Shown: one piece after another, positions 27,767-36,130 of the stretch
Layout: each line of letters opens with the position of its first letter
How positions within the stretch are numbered: the stretch's first letter is position 1
NCBI RefSeq assembly: GCF_003111665.1
Contig: NZ_CP022188.1
Location: 1,054,001 to 1,118,000, forward strand
Direction: 5' to 3'
Source of the DNA: Parazoarcus communis
GTDB lineage: Bacteria > Pseudomonadota > Gammaproteobacteria > Burkholderiales > Rhodocyclaceae
DNA length: 64,000 bases
Made by a program: the position numbers and the translations under genes
Notes under the pieces: model-generated
Seen by the model: only the letters and a program-made list of their open reading frames with translations
The model's database searches: none
What the model was told of the DNA's origin: nothing

Positions 27767-30700
27767 GATTCCGGCAAGTCCTTGCGACACAGTATTTCGC
27801 GCATGGCGTCGAACTGGAACTGACGCGCGAGTTCGCGCTGCACCCGCACGAACTCGGCATACTCGGGTGCCATGCGTTCGATATCAGCCAGCCGGGCAAG
27901 AATACCGCGCAGGAAGCCTAATTCGATCAACTCGTCGAGCGCCCGCAGCTCGGCGGCCGGGGGCAGCACCAGTTGTTCCACCTCGACCGTGGGCACGCTT
28001 TCCGCAGCCGCGGCCGGCGCATCTGCCCACACCCATTCGAGCTGCAGGCGGCGACCGATCCAGTCGAGCAGCTCCTCCACGCGGATGGGCTTGAGGATGA
28101 AGTCCTCCGCGCCGATCCCGACATCGTGATCCAGCCCCTTGTCGAACGCATTGGCCGAGATGATCGCCACCGGCGCCTCGTCGAGCCCGGCTGCGCGCAG
28201 CCGCCGGATGGTTTCCCAGCCGTCGATGCCGGGCATCGCCAGGTCCATGAAAATCAGATGGGGGCGGAAATGGGGCACCAGTTCGAGGCAGTCATAGCCG
28301 GACTCGGCCTGACCGACCTCGAAGCCGAGTGGCTCGAGCAGATTCGCCAGCAGTTCGCGGTCGACACGCTCGTTATCCACCGTGAGAATGCGCCGCCGCA
28401 CACCTTTGTAGCCAATGCGCTGAACGCGCGGCAGCACCTCCGCCGCCTGCGCGTCGTGCAGTTGCGGCAGAAAGAGGCGGACGCGAAACACGCTGCCGGC
28501 GCCGGGCTGGCTGTCAACGGTGAGCTCACCCCCCATCAGGTCGGTGAGCATCTTGCTGATCGTCAGCCCCAGCCCGGTGCCCGTCGTCGTGCTGCCGCGG
28601 GCACTGCTGCCGCGGGCGAAGGGCTCGAAGACATGCGCGATCTCGTCTGCAGCGATGCCGGGGCCACTGTCTTCGACCTCGAACAAGGCCATCTCACGGC
28701 GGTAGGTCAGGCGCACGCGAACCGTGCCGCGCGCGGTGAATTTCACCGCGTTGCCGATGATGTTGATCAGGATCTGGCGCAGACGCTTTTCGTCGGCGCG
28801 CACGAACTCCGGCAGCGTGCCAACGATCTCGAAGTGGAAGCCGAGCCCCTTGTTGCGCGCCTGCAGCTCGAACATGGCCACCAGCTGGCGCACGAACTCG
28901 GCGAAGGCCAGCGGTCGCATCTCGAGTGCAAACTTTCCGCCCTCGATTCGGGCAATGTCGAGCGTGCCCTCGATCAGCGACAGCAGGTGCTCGCCGCTCC
29001 TGCGAATCACGCTCACCGCCTGCCGTCGCTGCGGCGGGATGGCCTCGTCACCGTCGAGAATCTGCGCATAGCCGAGGATGCTGTTGAGCGGCGTGCGCAA
29101 TTCGTGACTGATCGAGGTGACGTAGCGGCTCTTGGCCTGATTGGCCTGCTCCGCCACGCGACGCGCGTTCTGCAGCTGCTCGTCGGTACGGCGGTGGGAT
29201 TCGATTTCTTCCATCAGCAAGCGGGTCTGGCGGTTCGACTCCTCCTGCGCCACCTGCCGGCTCTTGTGCGTCAGCACCATCCACCACGCCGCAATACCGC
29301 CCATCAGGAACAGGGCGGCAAAGGCCTTGAGCAGTACGCCCTTCAGATCGCCCCGCAGCATCTCCCCGGGATAGCCGGCGGCCAGGTCGACACTGCGCGC
29401 GATCAGCTCATGGTAGTAGAGCGTGCCGAGCAGCAGACCGAGAAAGGCGGTGATTCCGATCATCAGCAACAGATAGTGACCGAGCCCTGCATCGAGATAG
29501 GGCAACAGGGATTTCGGCAGCAGTTTCTGCAGCAGCTCAGACCATTGCACTGACAGGCGTGCATGGGGTTTGCACTGATCTTCGCAGCGCGCATCGAGCG
29601 AACAGCACAGCGAACAGATCGTGCCCTGATAGGCCGGGCAATGACTGGTGTCCTCGGGCTCGAAGTGCTGCCCGCAGATGCAGCACTGGCGGGTCGCCAC
29701 CCAGGCCTTGCCACCGGTGTTCACCGGCTCGGGCGTCCGCGCGAGGTAGTAGCGCCCCTTGGTCAGCCAAGCGATCAGCGGCGAGGTCAGCAGGGCCACA
29801 ACCAGTGCCACGAAGGGCGCATAGGGCTGCAACCCGGGGCCGAACAGGCCGATGAAGGTGCTCACCGACAGCGCAGAGGCGATCAGCATGGCGCCGACGC
29901 CAACCGGGTTGATGTCGTACAGGTGGCTGCGCTTGAACTCGATGCCCGGTGGCGACAAGCCGAGCGGCTTGTTGATCACCAGATCCGCCACGACTGCGAT
30001 CATCCACGAAATGGCAATGTTGGAATACAGCCCGAGCACCTGCCCAAGGGCCTGGAACACGTTCATCTCCATCAGCAGCAGGGCGATCAGGATATTGAAC
30101 ACCACCCAGACGACGCGCCCGGGGTGGCTGTGGGTCAGCCGCGAAAAGAAGTTCGACCACGCCAGCGAGCCGGCATAGGCGTTGGTGACATTGATCTTGA
30201 GCTGCGACACGATGACGAACAGCGCCGTCACCACCACCGCCCACAGGCTGCTGTCGAACACCGCAGAAAAACCGAGCAGATACATCTGATTGGGATCGAC
30301 GGCCTTGTCCGGCGCCATGCCATTGCGCAACAGCATCCACGCCAGCAGGGCGCCGCCCAGCATCTTGACCACGCCGATCAGCACCCAGCCCGGCCCGCCC
30401 AGCACCACGCCGAACAGCCAGCGCCAGCGATTGGTTGCGGTGCGCGCCGGCATGAAGCGCAGGTAGTCGGCCTGCTCGCCCATCTGGGTAATGAGCGCGA
30501 TGCCGACGGTCATGGCGCCCGCGAAGAGGTGAAAGTCGAATGCCCCGCCCTGCCCGTCGACGCCGGGGTATTGCCACAGACCGGCCAGCGCCGTCGGCTC
30601 CTCGCGCAGCAGGAAGAAGAAGGGCAGCGCGAGCAGGAACAGCCACACCGGCTGGGTCAGGGTCTGCAGCTTGCTGATCACGGTCACGCCATGCGTGACC

Positions 30701-31251
30701 AGCGGTATCACCACCAGCGCGCAGATCAGGTAGCCCCAGCTTGGCGGAATGCCGAGCGCCATCTCGAGCGCATAGGCCATGATCGCCGCTTCGAGTGCGA
30801 ACAGGATGAAGGTGAAGGAGGCGTACACCAGCGAGGTGATGGTCGAGCCGATATAGCCGAAACCGGAACCGCGGGTCAGCAGGTCCATGTCTACGCCATA
30901 GCGCGCGGCATAGAGGCTGATCGGCAGACCGGTGAGGAAGATGATGAGGCCGATCGCGAGGATGGCCCAGAAGCTGTTGATGAAGCCGTAGCTGACCAGC
31001 ATGGTCGCGCCGACCGCTTCGAGCACCAGAAAGGACGCCGCGCCGAACGCGGTGTTGCCGACGCGGAACTCGGACCACTTGCGGAAGCTGCGCGGGGTGA
31101 AGCGCAGCGCGTAGTCCTCGAGCGTTTCGTTGGCGACCCAGGTGTTGTAGTCGCGCCGGATCTTTACCACCCGCTGTGGCGCAGCGCCGTGCCGGTCCGC
31201 CTGCGCGTCAGCATCAGGAAGGCGGTCGGAAGGGGAGTCGGCAGCGTTCAT
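27763..31251 (-). CDS. Nucleobase-permease / histidine kinase / receiver fusion protein
   Basis: A 1162-residue membrane sensor. Residues about 30-510 form a 12-helix NCS1-type (purine/cytosine permease-like) transporter. About 519-561 is a cysteine-rich segment with nine Cys (CCICGQH, CSLCC, CEDQC), probably metal-binding. Two further helices (about 590-640) lead to a coiled coil, the H-box ISHELRTPLNSILGY (His near 715), the ATP-binding domain (VEDSGPGIAAD, GTGLGLTISKM) and a receiver with phospho-Asp in FMDLAMPGIDG (about 1002). A permease fused to a kinase suggests direct sensing of a transported nucleobase-like ligand; this is inference. ATGA-coupled to its regulator. Confidence 0.88.
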   Translation of the reverse strand: MNAADSPSDRLPDADAQADRHGAAPQRVVKIRRDYNTWVANETLEDYALRFTPRSFRKWSEFRVGNTAFGAASFLVLEAVGATMLVSYGFINSFWAILAIGLIIFLTGLPISLYAARYGVDMDLLTRGSGFGYIGSTITSLVYASFTFILFALEAAIMAYALEMALGIPPSWGYLICALVVIPLVTHGVTVISKLQTLTQPVWLFLLALPFFFLLREEPTALAGLWQYPGVDGQGGAFDFHLFAGAMTVGIALITQMGEQADYLRFMPARTATNRWRWLFGVVLGGPGWVLIGVVKMLGGALLAWMLLRNGMAPDKAVDPNQMYLLGFSAVFDSSLWAVVVTALFVIVSQLKINVTNAYAGSLAWSNFFSRLTHSHPGRVVWVVFNILIALLLMEMNVFQALGQVLGLYSNIAISWMIAVVADLVINKPLGLSPPGIEFKRSHLYDINPVGVGAMLIASALSVSTFIGLFGPGLQPYAPFVALVVALLTSPLIAWLTKGRYYLARTPEPVNTGGKAWVATRQCCICGQHFEPEDTSHCPAYQGTICSLCCSLDARCEDQCKPHARLSVQWSELLQKLLPKSLLPYLDAGLGHYLLLMIGITAFLGLLLGTLYYHELIARSVDLAAGYPGEMLRGDLKGVLLKAFAALFLMGGIAAWWMVLTHKSRQVAQEESNRQTRLLMEEIESHRRTDEQLQNARRVAEQANQAKSRYVTSISHELRTPLNSILGYAQILDGDEAIPPQRRQAVSVIRRSGEHLLSLIEGTLDIARIEGGKFALEMRPLAFAEFVRQLVAMFELQARNKGLGFHFEIVGTLPEFVRADEKRLRQILINIIGNAVKFTARGTVRVRLTYRREMALFEVEDSGPGIAADEIAHVFEPFARGSSARGSTTTGTGLGLTISKMLTDLMGGELTVDSQPGAGSVFRVRLFLPQLHDAQAAEVLPRVQRIGYKGVRRRILTVDNERVDRELLANLLEPLGFEVGQAESGYDCLELVPHFRPHLIFMDLAMPGIDGWETIRRLRAAGLDEAPVAIISANAFDKGLDHDVGIGAEDFILKPIRVEELLDWIGRRLQLEWVWADAPAAAAESVPTVEVEQLVLPPAAELRALDELIELGFLRGILARLADIERMAPEYAEFVRVQRELARQFQFDAMREILCRKDLPES

Positions 31252-31257
31252 CGGACG

Positions 31258-31293
31258 AAAAAATGGCGCAATGCGGGGAGCGATTGCGCCATT
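31258..31293 (-). terminator. Terminator-like hairpin abutting the permease-kinase start
   Basis: On the minus strand, AATGGCGCAAT and ATTGCGCCATT (perfect 11 bp, 10-nt loop) are followed by a T-run that ends 6 nt before the kinase ATG at 31251. It ends lapE transcription or acts as an attenuator in the kinase leader. No Shine-Dalgarno is left between the T-run and the ATG. Confidence 0.75.
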
Positions 31294-31352
31294 CTATGTG
31301 AGCCGGGCCAGCACTACGCCGATTGTTCTGCAGCTGCGGACCGGAGATCGCC

Positions 31353-32795
31353 TTACTTTGCGGCGCCCAATTCCTTCAGGGTTTTGGCCAGCAGCGCGGC
31401 CTTGTCGATCTGCAGCGCAGCCGGCGCATCGGGCGGGCACAGGGTGGCGGGGTCGATACCGTCGCGGTCCTGTCCTGCATCGACCGCGCTTGGCAAGTCC
31501 TCGCGTGCCACATCGAGCGCGCGCATCAGGTGCCCCATCCCCGACAGGGTGCGAGCTTCGGCGGTCAGACCGTCGTAGCGCGCATTGGTATAGGCACGGC
31601 GGGCCTGAAAATACTCGTTTTCGGTATCGAGCAGGTCAAGCAGGGTGCGCTGACCGATGTCGAACTGGCGACGGTAGGCCTCGCGCGCTTTCTCGATCGA
31701 CAGTTGATGCTGATCGAGATAACGCAACTGCTCCTGGATTCGCTGTACGTCGTTGTAGGCAATCGCCACCGTTTGCCGCAGATCGCGACACGCCTTGTCG
31801 CGCAGATCCTTGGCCTGGTTCAGCGATTCGGCAGCCTGCCGAATGCGGGCGTCATCCGACCCGCCGCGAAACAGGTTATAGGTCAGCACCAGTTCCACCA
31901 CGCCATCGCGCGAACGCCCGTCAAGGTTGTCGAGGTTGCGGTCGACCGCCTGGCTGGCGCGCAGGTCCACCCGCGGGTGGTAGGCCGCACGGCGGGTTTC
32001 GATCGCAGCCTGGCCTGCACGCACATTCTCGACTGCGGCATTGAGCGAAGGGCTGGTGTTGAAGGCTTCACGCAAGGCATCACTGGCACTCGGCGGAATA
32101 CCCTCAACGCCGAGTTTGTCGCCCATCGGTGGCAGAGCGTCGGCCGGCAATTCGCCCACCACGCGCTGATAGCGGCTGCTGACATCGTGCAGGTTGGACA
32201 CTTCGGTCAGCAGGTTGGACTCTGCCAGCGCCAGACGCCCGGTCGCCTGCTCGAGATCCACCCGGCGGCCGACACCGGCCCCGGCGCGCTCTGCGATCTG
32301 GTCGTACACCAGCTTGTGTTCGACATAGTTCTGCTTTGCCAGCGCAACCAGGTCGCGATAGCGCTGCACGTCGGCATAGGCGCGTACCGCCTCGAGCGCA
32401 GCCGACTCGGAGGCGTCGATGATTTCGTAGTATCGGGCCAGACGGGCATAGCCGAGGCGGGATACCTCGCTGCGGGTATAGAAGCCGTCGTACACCATCT
32501 GGTTGAGCGACAGCGTGGCATTGCTATGCGTGTAGTGATCCGTCGAACTGCCCGGGCGCTTCTGGCTTTCACGGCCAATGCTGGTCGTCACATCAACCTG
32601 CGGCAGGTAGCCACCCCGCGCGGCATCCTGGTCGGCGCCCGCCGCACGAAACGCGTGCCAGCGTGCCTGAACCTCCGGATTGCTCACCACGGCCTTGCGC
32701 GCAGCATCACGCAGCGGCTCGGGCGCCGACGCAGCCGCTGCAACGGGCAGGCTCGCCAGGACCGCAAGTGAGACCAGGGTACGAATTCGTTTCAT
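31353..32795 (-). CDS. lapE: TolC-family outer-membrane channel of the type I secretion system
   Basis: A 480-residue outer-membrane exit duct. The ATG at 32795 has GGAG 7 nt upstream and starts a signal peptide (about 1-22, AAASA). Two long coiled-coil repeats (about 30-215 and 240-440) with RVDLEQATGRLALAESNL and RTLLDLLDTENEYFQARRAY (in parts) are typical of TolC/LapE. It works with LapB and LapC to secrete the adhesin. Divergent from lapG; separated from the lapCB genes by the adhesin region. The LapE assignment rests on the Lap context. Confidence 0.85.
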   Translation of the reverse strand: MKRIRTLVSLAVLASLPVAAAASAPEPLRDAARKAVVSNPEVQARWHAFRAAGADQDAARGGYLPQVDVTTSIGRESQKRPGSSTDHYTHSNATLSLNQMVYDGFYTRSEVSRLGYARLARYYEIIDASESAALEAVRAYADVQRYRDLVALAKQNYVEHKLVYDQIAERAGAGVGRRVDLEQATGRLALAESNLLTEVSNLHDVSSRYQRVVGELPADALPPMGDKLGVEGIPPSASDALREAFNTSPSLNAAVENVRAGQAAIETRRAAYHPRVDLRASQAVDRNLDNLDGRSRDGVVELVLTYNLFRGGSDDARIRQAAESLNQAKDLRDKACRDLRQTVAIAYNDVQRIQEQLRYLDQHQLSIEKAREAYRRQFDIGQRTLLDLLDTENEYFQARRAYTNARYDGLTAEARTLSGMGHLMRALDVAREDLPSAVDAGQDRDGIDPATLCPPDAPAALQIDKAALLAKTLKELGAAK

Positions 32796-33065
32796 GGAAA
32801 CTCCGACACTTCTGAATATTGAATGGTTGGCGCTTCGCACAGCCCAACTTGAGCAGAGAGAATCATATACGGGTTGACGCATCGCACAATGCGCATAATT
32901 CAACGAATGTTTGAAGAATCGGCGCTGAAAGCACCTTTCGAAAGGCTCTCAGCGCATTAGCATGGGCGGATTCCCCCCGAAAAAACCTGAATTGTCGCCG
33001 TCACAAGAACAGCACAAGACGTCCCGATTCCGGATAATGCAGGCACAAGCACTCCTTGAGCACCA

Positions 33066-33776
33066 ATGCCCCTGTTCATCCGACTCCCGCTATCTGCCTG
33101 CCAGCCTCTGGGCAGATGCCGGCGTGCGGTGCAACGGACACTGCTCATGCTCACGGTCGCGATCGGTTTGTGCTCGGCGGCACCTGATCTCGATCACATG
33201 CAGACGCTTGCGCTGACCCGCTATGGCGCACAGGGCGGCGAGGCCGTCGCTGCGTGGCGCCGGATGATCAACGAAGCCCGGGAACTGGACGAAGCGGGCA
33301 AGCTTGCACGAGTGAACACCTTCTTCAACCGCCGGATCCGCTTCGAGGACGACATCGTTGTCTGGAAGCAATCGGACTACTGGGCCACACCGCTGGAGAC
33401 ACTCGGTCGCGACGCAGGCGACTGCGAGGATTTCTCGATCGCGAAGTACATGAGTCTGCGCCTGCTCGAGGTTCCTGCCGACAAGTTACGGCTTGTGTAC
33501 GTGCGCGCCCGCATCGGCGCCGCCGACAGCACCATCACCCAGGCGCACATGGTGCTCAGCTATTTCGAAACACCCAGTGCCGAGCCGCTGGTGCTGGACA
33601 ACCTGATTGGCGAGATCCGGCCAGCCGGCAGGCGCCCCGACCTGTTTCCGGTTTTCAGCTTCAACAACGAAGGGCTGTGGGTGGGCGGCACCAGCACCTC
33701 GTCCGCCGACCCCACTACCCGTCTGTCACGCTGGCGCGATGTACTCGAGCGCATGCGCAGCGAAGGCCTGAAATGA
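33066..33776 (+). CDS. lapG: Periplasmic adhesin-processing cysteine protease LapG
   Basis: A 236-residue transglutaminase-like cysteine protease. A hydrophobic export segment (about 24-38) is followed by the catalytic triad Cys120 (GDCEDFS), His161 (QAHMVLSY) and Asp178 (LVLDNL), with acidic neighbours fitting the calcium site. When c-di-GMP is low it cleaves the adhesin's N-terminal retention region and frees it from the cell surface. Adjacent to lapD, its inhibitor-receptor. The ATG at 33066 has a weak ribosome site; ATG 33147 is an alternative that would shorten the export signal. Confidence 0.92.
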   Translation: MPLFIRLPLSACQPLGRCRRAVQRTLLMLTVAIGLCSAAPDLDHMQTLALTRYGAQGGEAVAAWRRMINEARELDEAGKLARVNTFFNRRIRFEDDIVVWKQSDYWATPLETLGRDAGDCEDFSIAKYMSLRLLEVPADKLRLVYVRARIGAADSTITQAHMVLSYFETPSAEPLVLDNLIGEIRPAGRRPDLFPVFSFNNEGLWVGGTSTSSADPTTRLSRWRDVLERMRSEGLK

Positions 33777-33810
33777 ACACGTACCCGAAATTTCCCGGAG
33801 CACCCCGTCC

Positions 33811-35724
33811 ATGTCCCTGATCAAGCAACTCTGGATCGCCATCGTCATGGTCACCCTGCTATCCCTTGGCGGCAGCCTGGTGGTGAGCACGCTGGCGGCA
33901 AAGCGCTACCTCGAACAGCAACTCAACGTGAAAAACGTCGACAACGCCACTGCGCTCGCACTGTCACTGTCGCAGATGCCGAAGGATCCGGTCACCGTCG
34001 AGCTGCAGGTTGCCGCGCAGTTCGATGCCGGACACTACCGCGTGATTCGCCTGGTCGGGCCCGACGGCAACATCCTGGTTGAACGCACTGCCGAGCCCCG
34101 TCTCGACGACGTCCCAGCCTGGTTCGTACGCCTCGCCGCGATCGAGGCCCACCCCGGTATGGCGCACGTGCAGGACGGCTGGCAGCAGTTCGCCACCCTG
34201 ACGCTGGAAAGCCAGACCAGCTACGCCTACACCGAGCTGTGGCACAGCATTCGGCAGATGCTGTTGTGGTTCGCCATCATGGCGGCCGCAGCCGGCGTCG
34301 TTGGCAGTCTGCTGCTTGGTCGCATCACCGCGCCGCTGCGCAAGCTGGTGGGGCAGGCGGAGGCCATCGGCGAGCGCCGCTTCGTCACCACGCCCGAGCC
34401 CGCCACCGCCGAGTTGCGGGTCGTGGTGCGGGCAATGAATGCGCTCTCCGACCGCGTGCGTCTGATGCTGGTGGACGAAGCCCGGCGTCTCGAAATCCTG
34501 CGCAAGCAAACCCAGGAGGATGCCTTGACCGGACTGTTCGAGCGCCGGCAGTTCCTCAACGTCCTCGGTGCGCAGCTCGTCGACCATGATGCACCGACCG
34601 GCGGCGCACTGCTGATCGCACGCGTGGGCGATCTCTCCGACCTGAATCGCACCCGCGGCCGCGAATTCGCCGACGCCCTGCTGCGCGCGCTTGCAGATGC
34701 CATCCGCAGCCAGATCGGCGAGCAGCCGACATGGATCGCAGGGCGCCTGAACGGGACCGACCTTGCCGTTCTGGCCCCTGGCGTCGCCTATCTTCCGCTA
34801 TGGACCGAAGGCCTCGTCAAAGCCCTGCACGAGGTGGCTGAAAAACACGCATCGGGGGGTGACAACGCAGCCATCGCCCTGCCCATCGCAGCCGCCCTGT
34901 ATTCTCCAGGCGAAGCACTGCCGACGGTGCTGACACGCACCGATACGGCGCTGGCCGAAGCCGAACTGGCTGGCGGGCGGGCGGTTCAGCTCGACGCCTG
35001 GGTGCGCCTGACGCAGCCTCAGCGCGACCAGTCGCAATGGCATCAGCTCATTTCCAGAGCGCTCGATCAGCATGAACTCCGCCTTGAAACCTACCCGGTA
35101 CGGGATGGCAATGGCGCACTGTTGCACGTCGAGGCGCCGCTGCGCTTGCGGCTCGATGGCGAGTGGCGCGGCGTCGCCTATTTCATGCAATGGGCGGTAC
35201 GCCTCGAACTGATGGGGCACATCGACGCCGCGGTGGTAAGGGCTGCACTCGAACTCATTCGCAGCACCGGTCAGGCCGTCGCGGTCAACATCTCGTCCCA
35301 TGCCATCCGCAACGCCGGCTTCCTGGCCGATCTGCTGCATCAACTGGAGATGGCGCCCAACGAGGCGCCGCTGCTGTGGATGGAGGTCCCGGAACAGGAC
35401 GCTGCACGCAATCAGGCCGAGTTCCGCACCTTCTGTCTCGCCCTCAAGCCGCTGGCGTGCAAGCTCGGCCTGGAGCATGCCGGCCCGAACTTCAACGCGC
35501 TTGGCGACCTGCATGACCTTGGCCTCGACTACCTCAAGGTCGACGCTTCACTGCTGCGCGACCTGGACGGCAACAGCGGCAATCAGGCCTTCGCCCGCAG
35601 TCTGTGCATGCTGGCGCACGCTCTGGGCCTGACCGTGATCGCAGAAGGTGTTGATCACCCTGAAGCCGTCACGATGCTGAGCGATGTGGGCTTTGATGCC
35701 ATGACCGGCCCCGGCATCCGCTGA
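33811..35724 (+). CDS. lapD: LapD-type c-di-GMP receptor (degenerate GGDEF-EAL)
   Basis: A 637-residue inner-membrane protein: N-terminal helix, periplasmic LapD/MoxY-type domain (about 30-150), second helix, HAMP (about 170-230), then a GGDEF domain whose motif is degenerate (RLNGTDLAVL) and an EAL domain lacking the catalytic EAL (VEAPLRL). It should bind, not make or cleave, c-di-GMP and sequester LapG through the periplasmic domain. Starts 34 nt after lapG, in one operon. The C-terminal AEGVDHPEAV...GPGI is typical of the family. Confidence 0.92.
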   Translation: MSLIKQLWIAIVMVTLLSLGGSLVVSTLAAKRYLEQQLNVKNVDNATALALSLSQMPKDPVTVELQVAAQFDAGHYRVIRLVGPDGNILVERTAEPRLDDVPAWFVRLAAIEAHPGMAHVQDGWQQFATLTLESQTSYAYTELWHSIRQMLLWFAIMAAAAGVVGSLLLGRITAPLRKLVGQAEAIGERRFVTTPEPATAELRVVVRAMNALSDRVRLMLVDEARRLEILRKQTQEDALTGLFERRQFLNVLGAQLVDHDAPTGGALLIARVGDLSDLNRTRGREFADALLRALADAIRSQIGEQPTWIAGRLNGTDLAVLAPGVAYLPLWTEGLVKALHEVAEKHASGGDNAAIALPIAAALYSPGEALPTVLTRTDTALAEAELAGGRAVQLDAWVRLTQPQRDQSQWHQLISRALDQHELRLETYPVRDGNGALLHVEAPLRLRLDGEWRGVAYFMQWAVRLELMGHIDAAVVRAALELIRSTGQAVAVNISSHAIRNAGFLADLLHQLEMAPNEAPLLWMEVPEQDAARNQAEFRTFCLALKPLACKLGLEHAGPNFNALGDLHDLGLDYLKVDASLLRDLDGNSGNQAFARSLCMLAHALGLTVIAEGVDHPEAVTMLSDVGFDAMTGPGIR

Positions 35725-35730
35725 GAACGG

Positions 35731-35763
35731 AAAAAGGGGGGCGAGCCCAAAGGCCCGTCCCCC
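35731..35763 (-). terminator. Rho-independent terminator for the 35771-36100 gene
   Basis: A GC-rich stem of about 12 bp with one mismatch (loop CAAA) precedes, on the minus strand, a TTTTT run. It lies just past the stop of the small minus-strand gene and 6 nt from the lapD stop, so it may serve both directions. Confidence 0.65.
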
Positions 35764-35770
35764 TGCGGGT

Positions 35771-36100
35771 TCAGATCAAGCCACCATCGTCCCCGTTGCC
35801 CAGCAGATTCAGTCCGCTGCGCATCGAGGCGCGCAAGGACTTGCGCTCCATGAGCTTCGCCTGCGCCTGTTCGGGCAAGTCGGTGAAGCGGATGACATCA
35901 CGCTCGATCAACAGATCGACGATATCTTCCAGCACCCGGACCAGTCTCAGGTCGGATGCCGTCAGGGTGGCATCGCTCGCCTCCCCCTGCCCAAAAGCCA
36001 GCAGCTCCGGCTCGCCATCCTCAACCCACTCGCTGATCGCGCCATCAGCCTCAAGGCTGGCAGACACGATGCGTCCCGCTTCATCACGCCTTACGAACAC
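35771..36100 (-). CDS. Small conserved protein (misnamed 'tryptophan synthase beta-like' family)
   Basis: A 109-residue soluble protein with no signal peptide. The segment DLRLVRVLEDIVDLLIERDVIRFTDLP (parts around residues 50-76) followed by EQAQAKLMERKSLR is recognisable from a conserved proteobacterial family carried in databases under the misleading name 'tryptophan synthase subunit beta like'. Function unknown. It follows the adhesin gene by 30 nt on the same strand. Confidence 0.7.
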   Translation of the reverse strand: MFVRRDEAGRIVSASLEADGAISEWVEDGEPELLAFGQGEASDATLTASDLRLVRVLEDIVDLLIERDVIRFTDLPEQAQAKLMERKSLRASMRSGLNLLGNGDDGGLI

Positions 36101-36130
36101 GCATCCATCCTCCGGAAAAAGACTGCTGCA

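Noticed and set aside
32874..32901. TTGACG...TAATTC promoter for lapG
   Set aside because: Spacing of 16 and a weak -10, about 170 nt from the gene; not strong enough to list.
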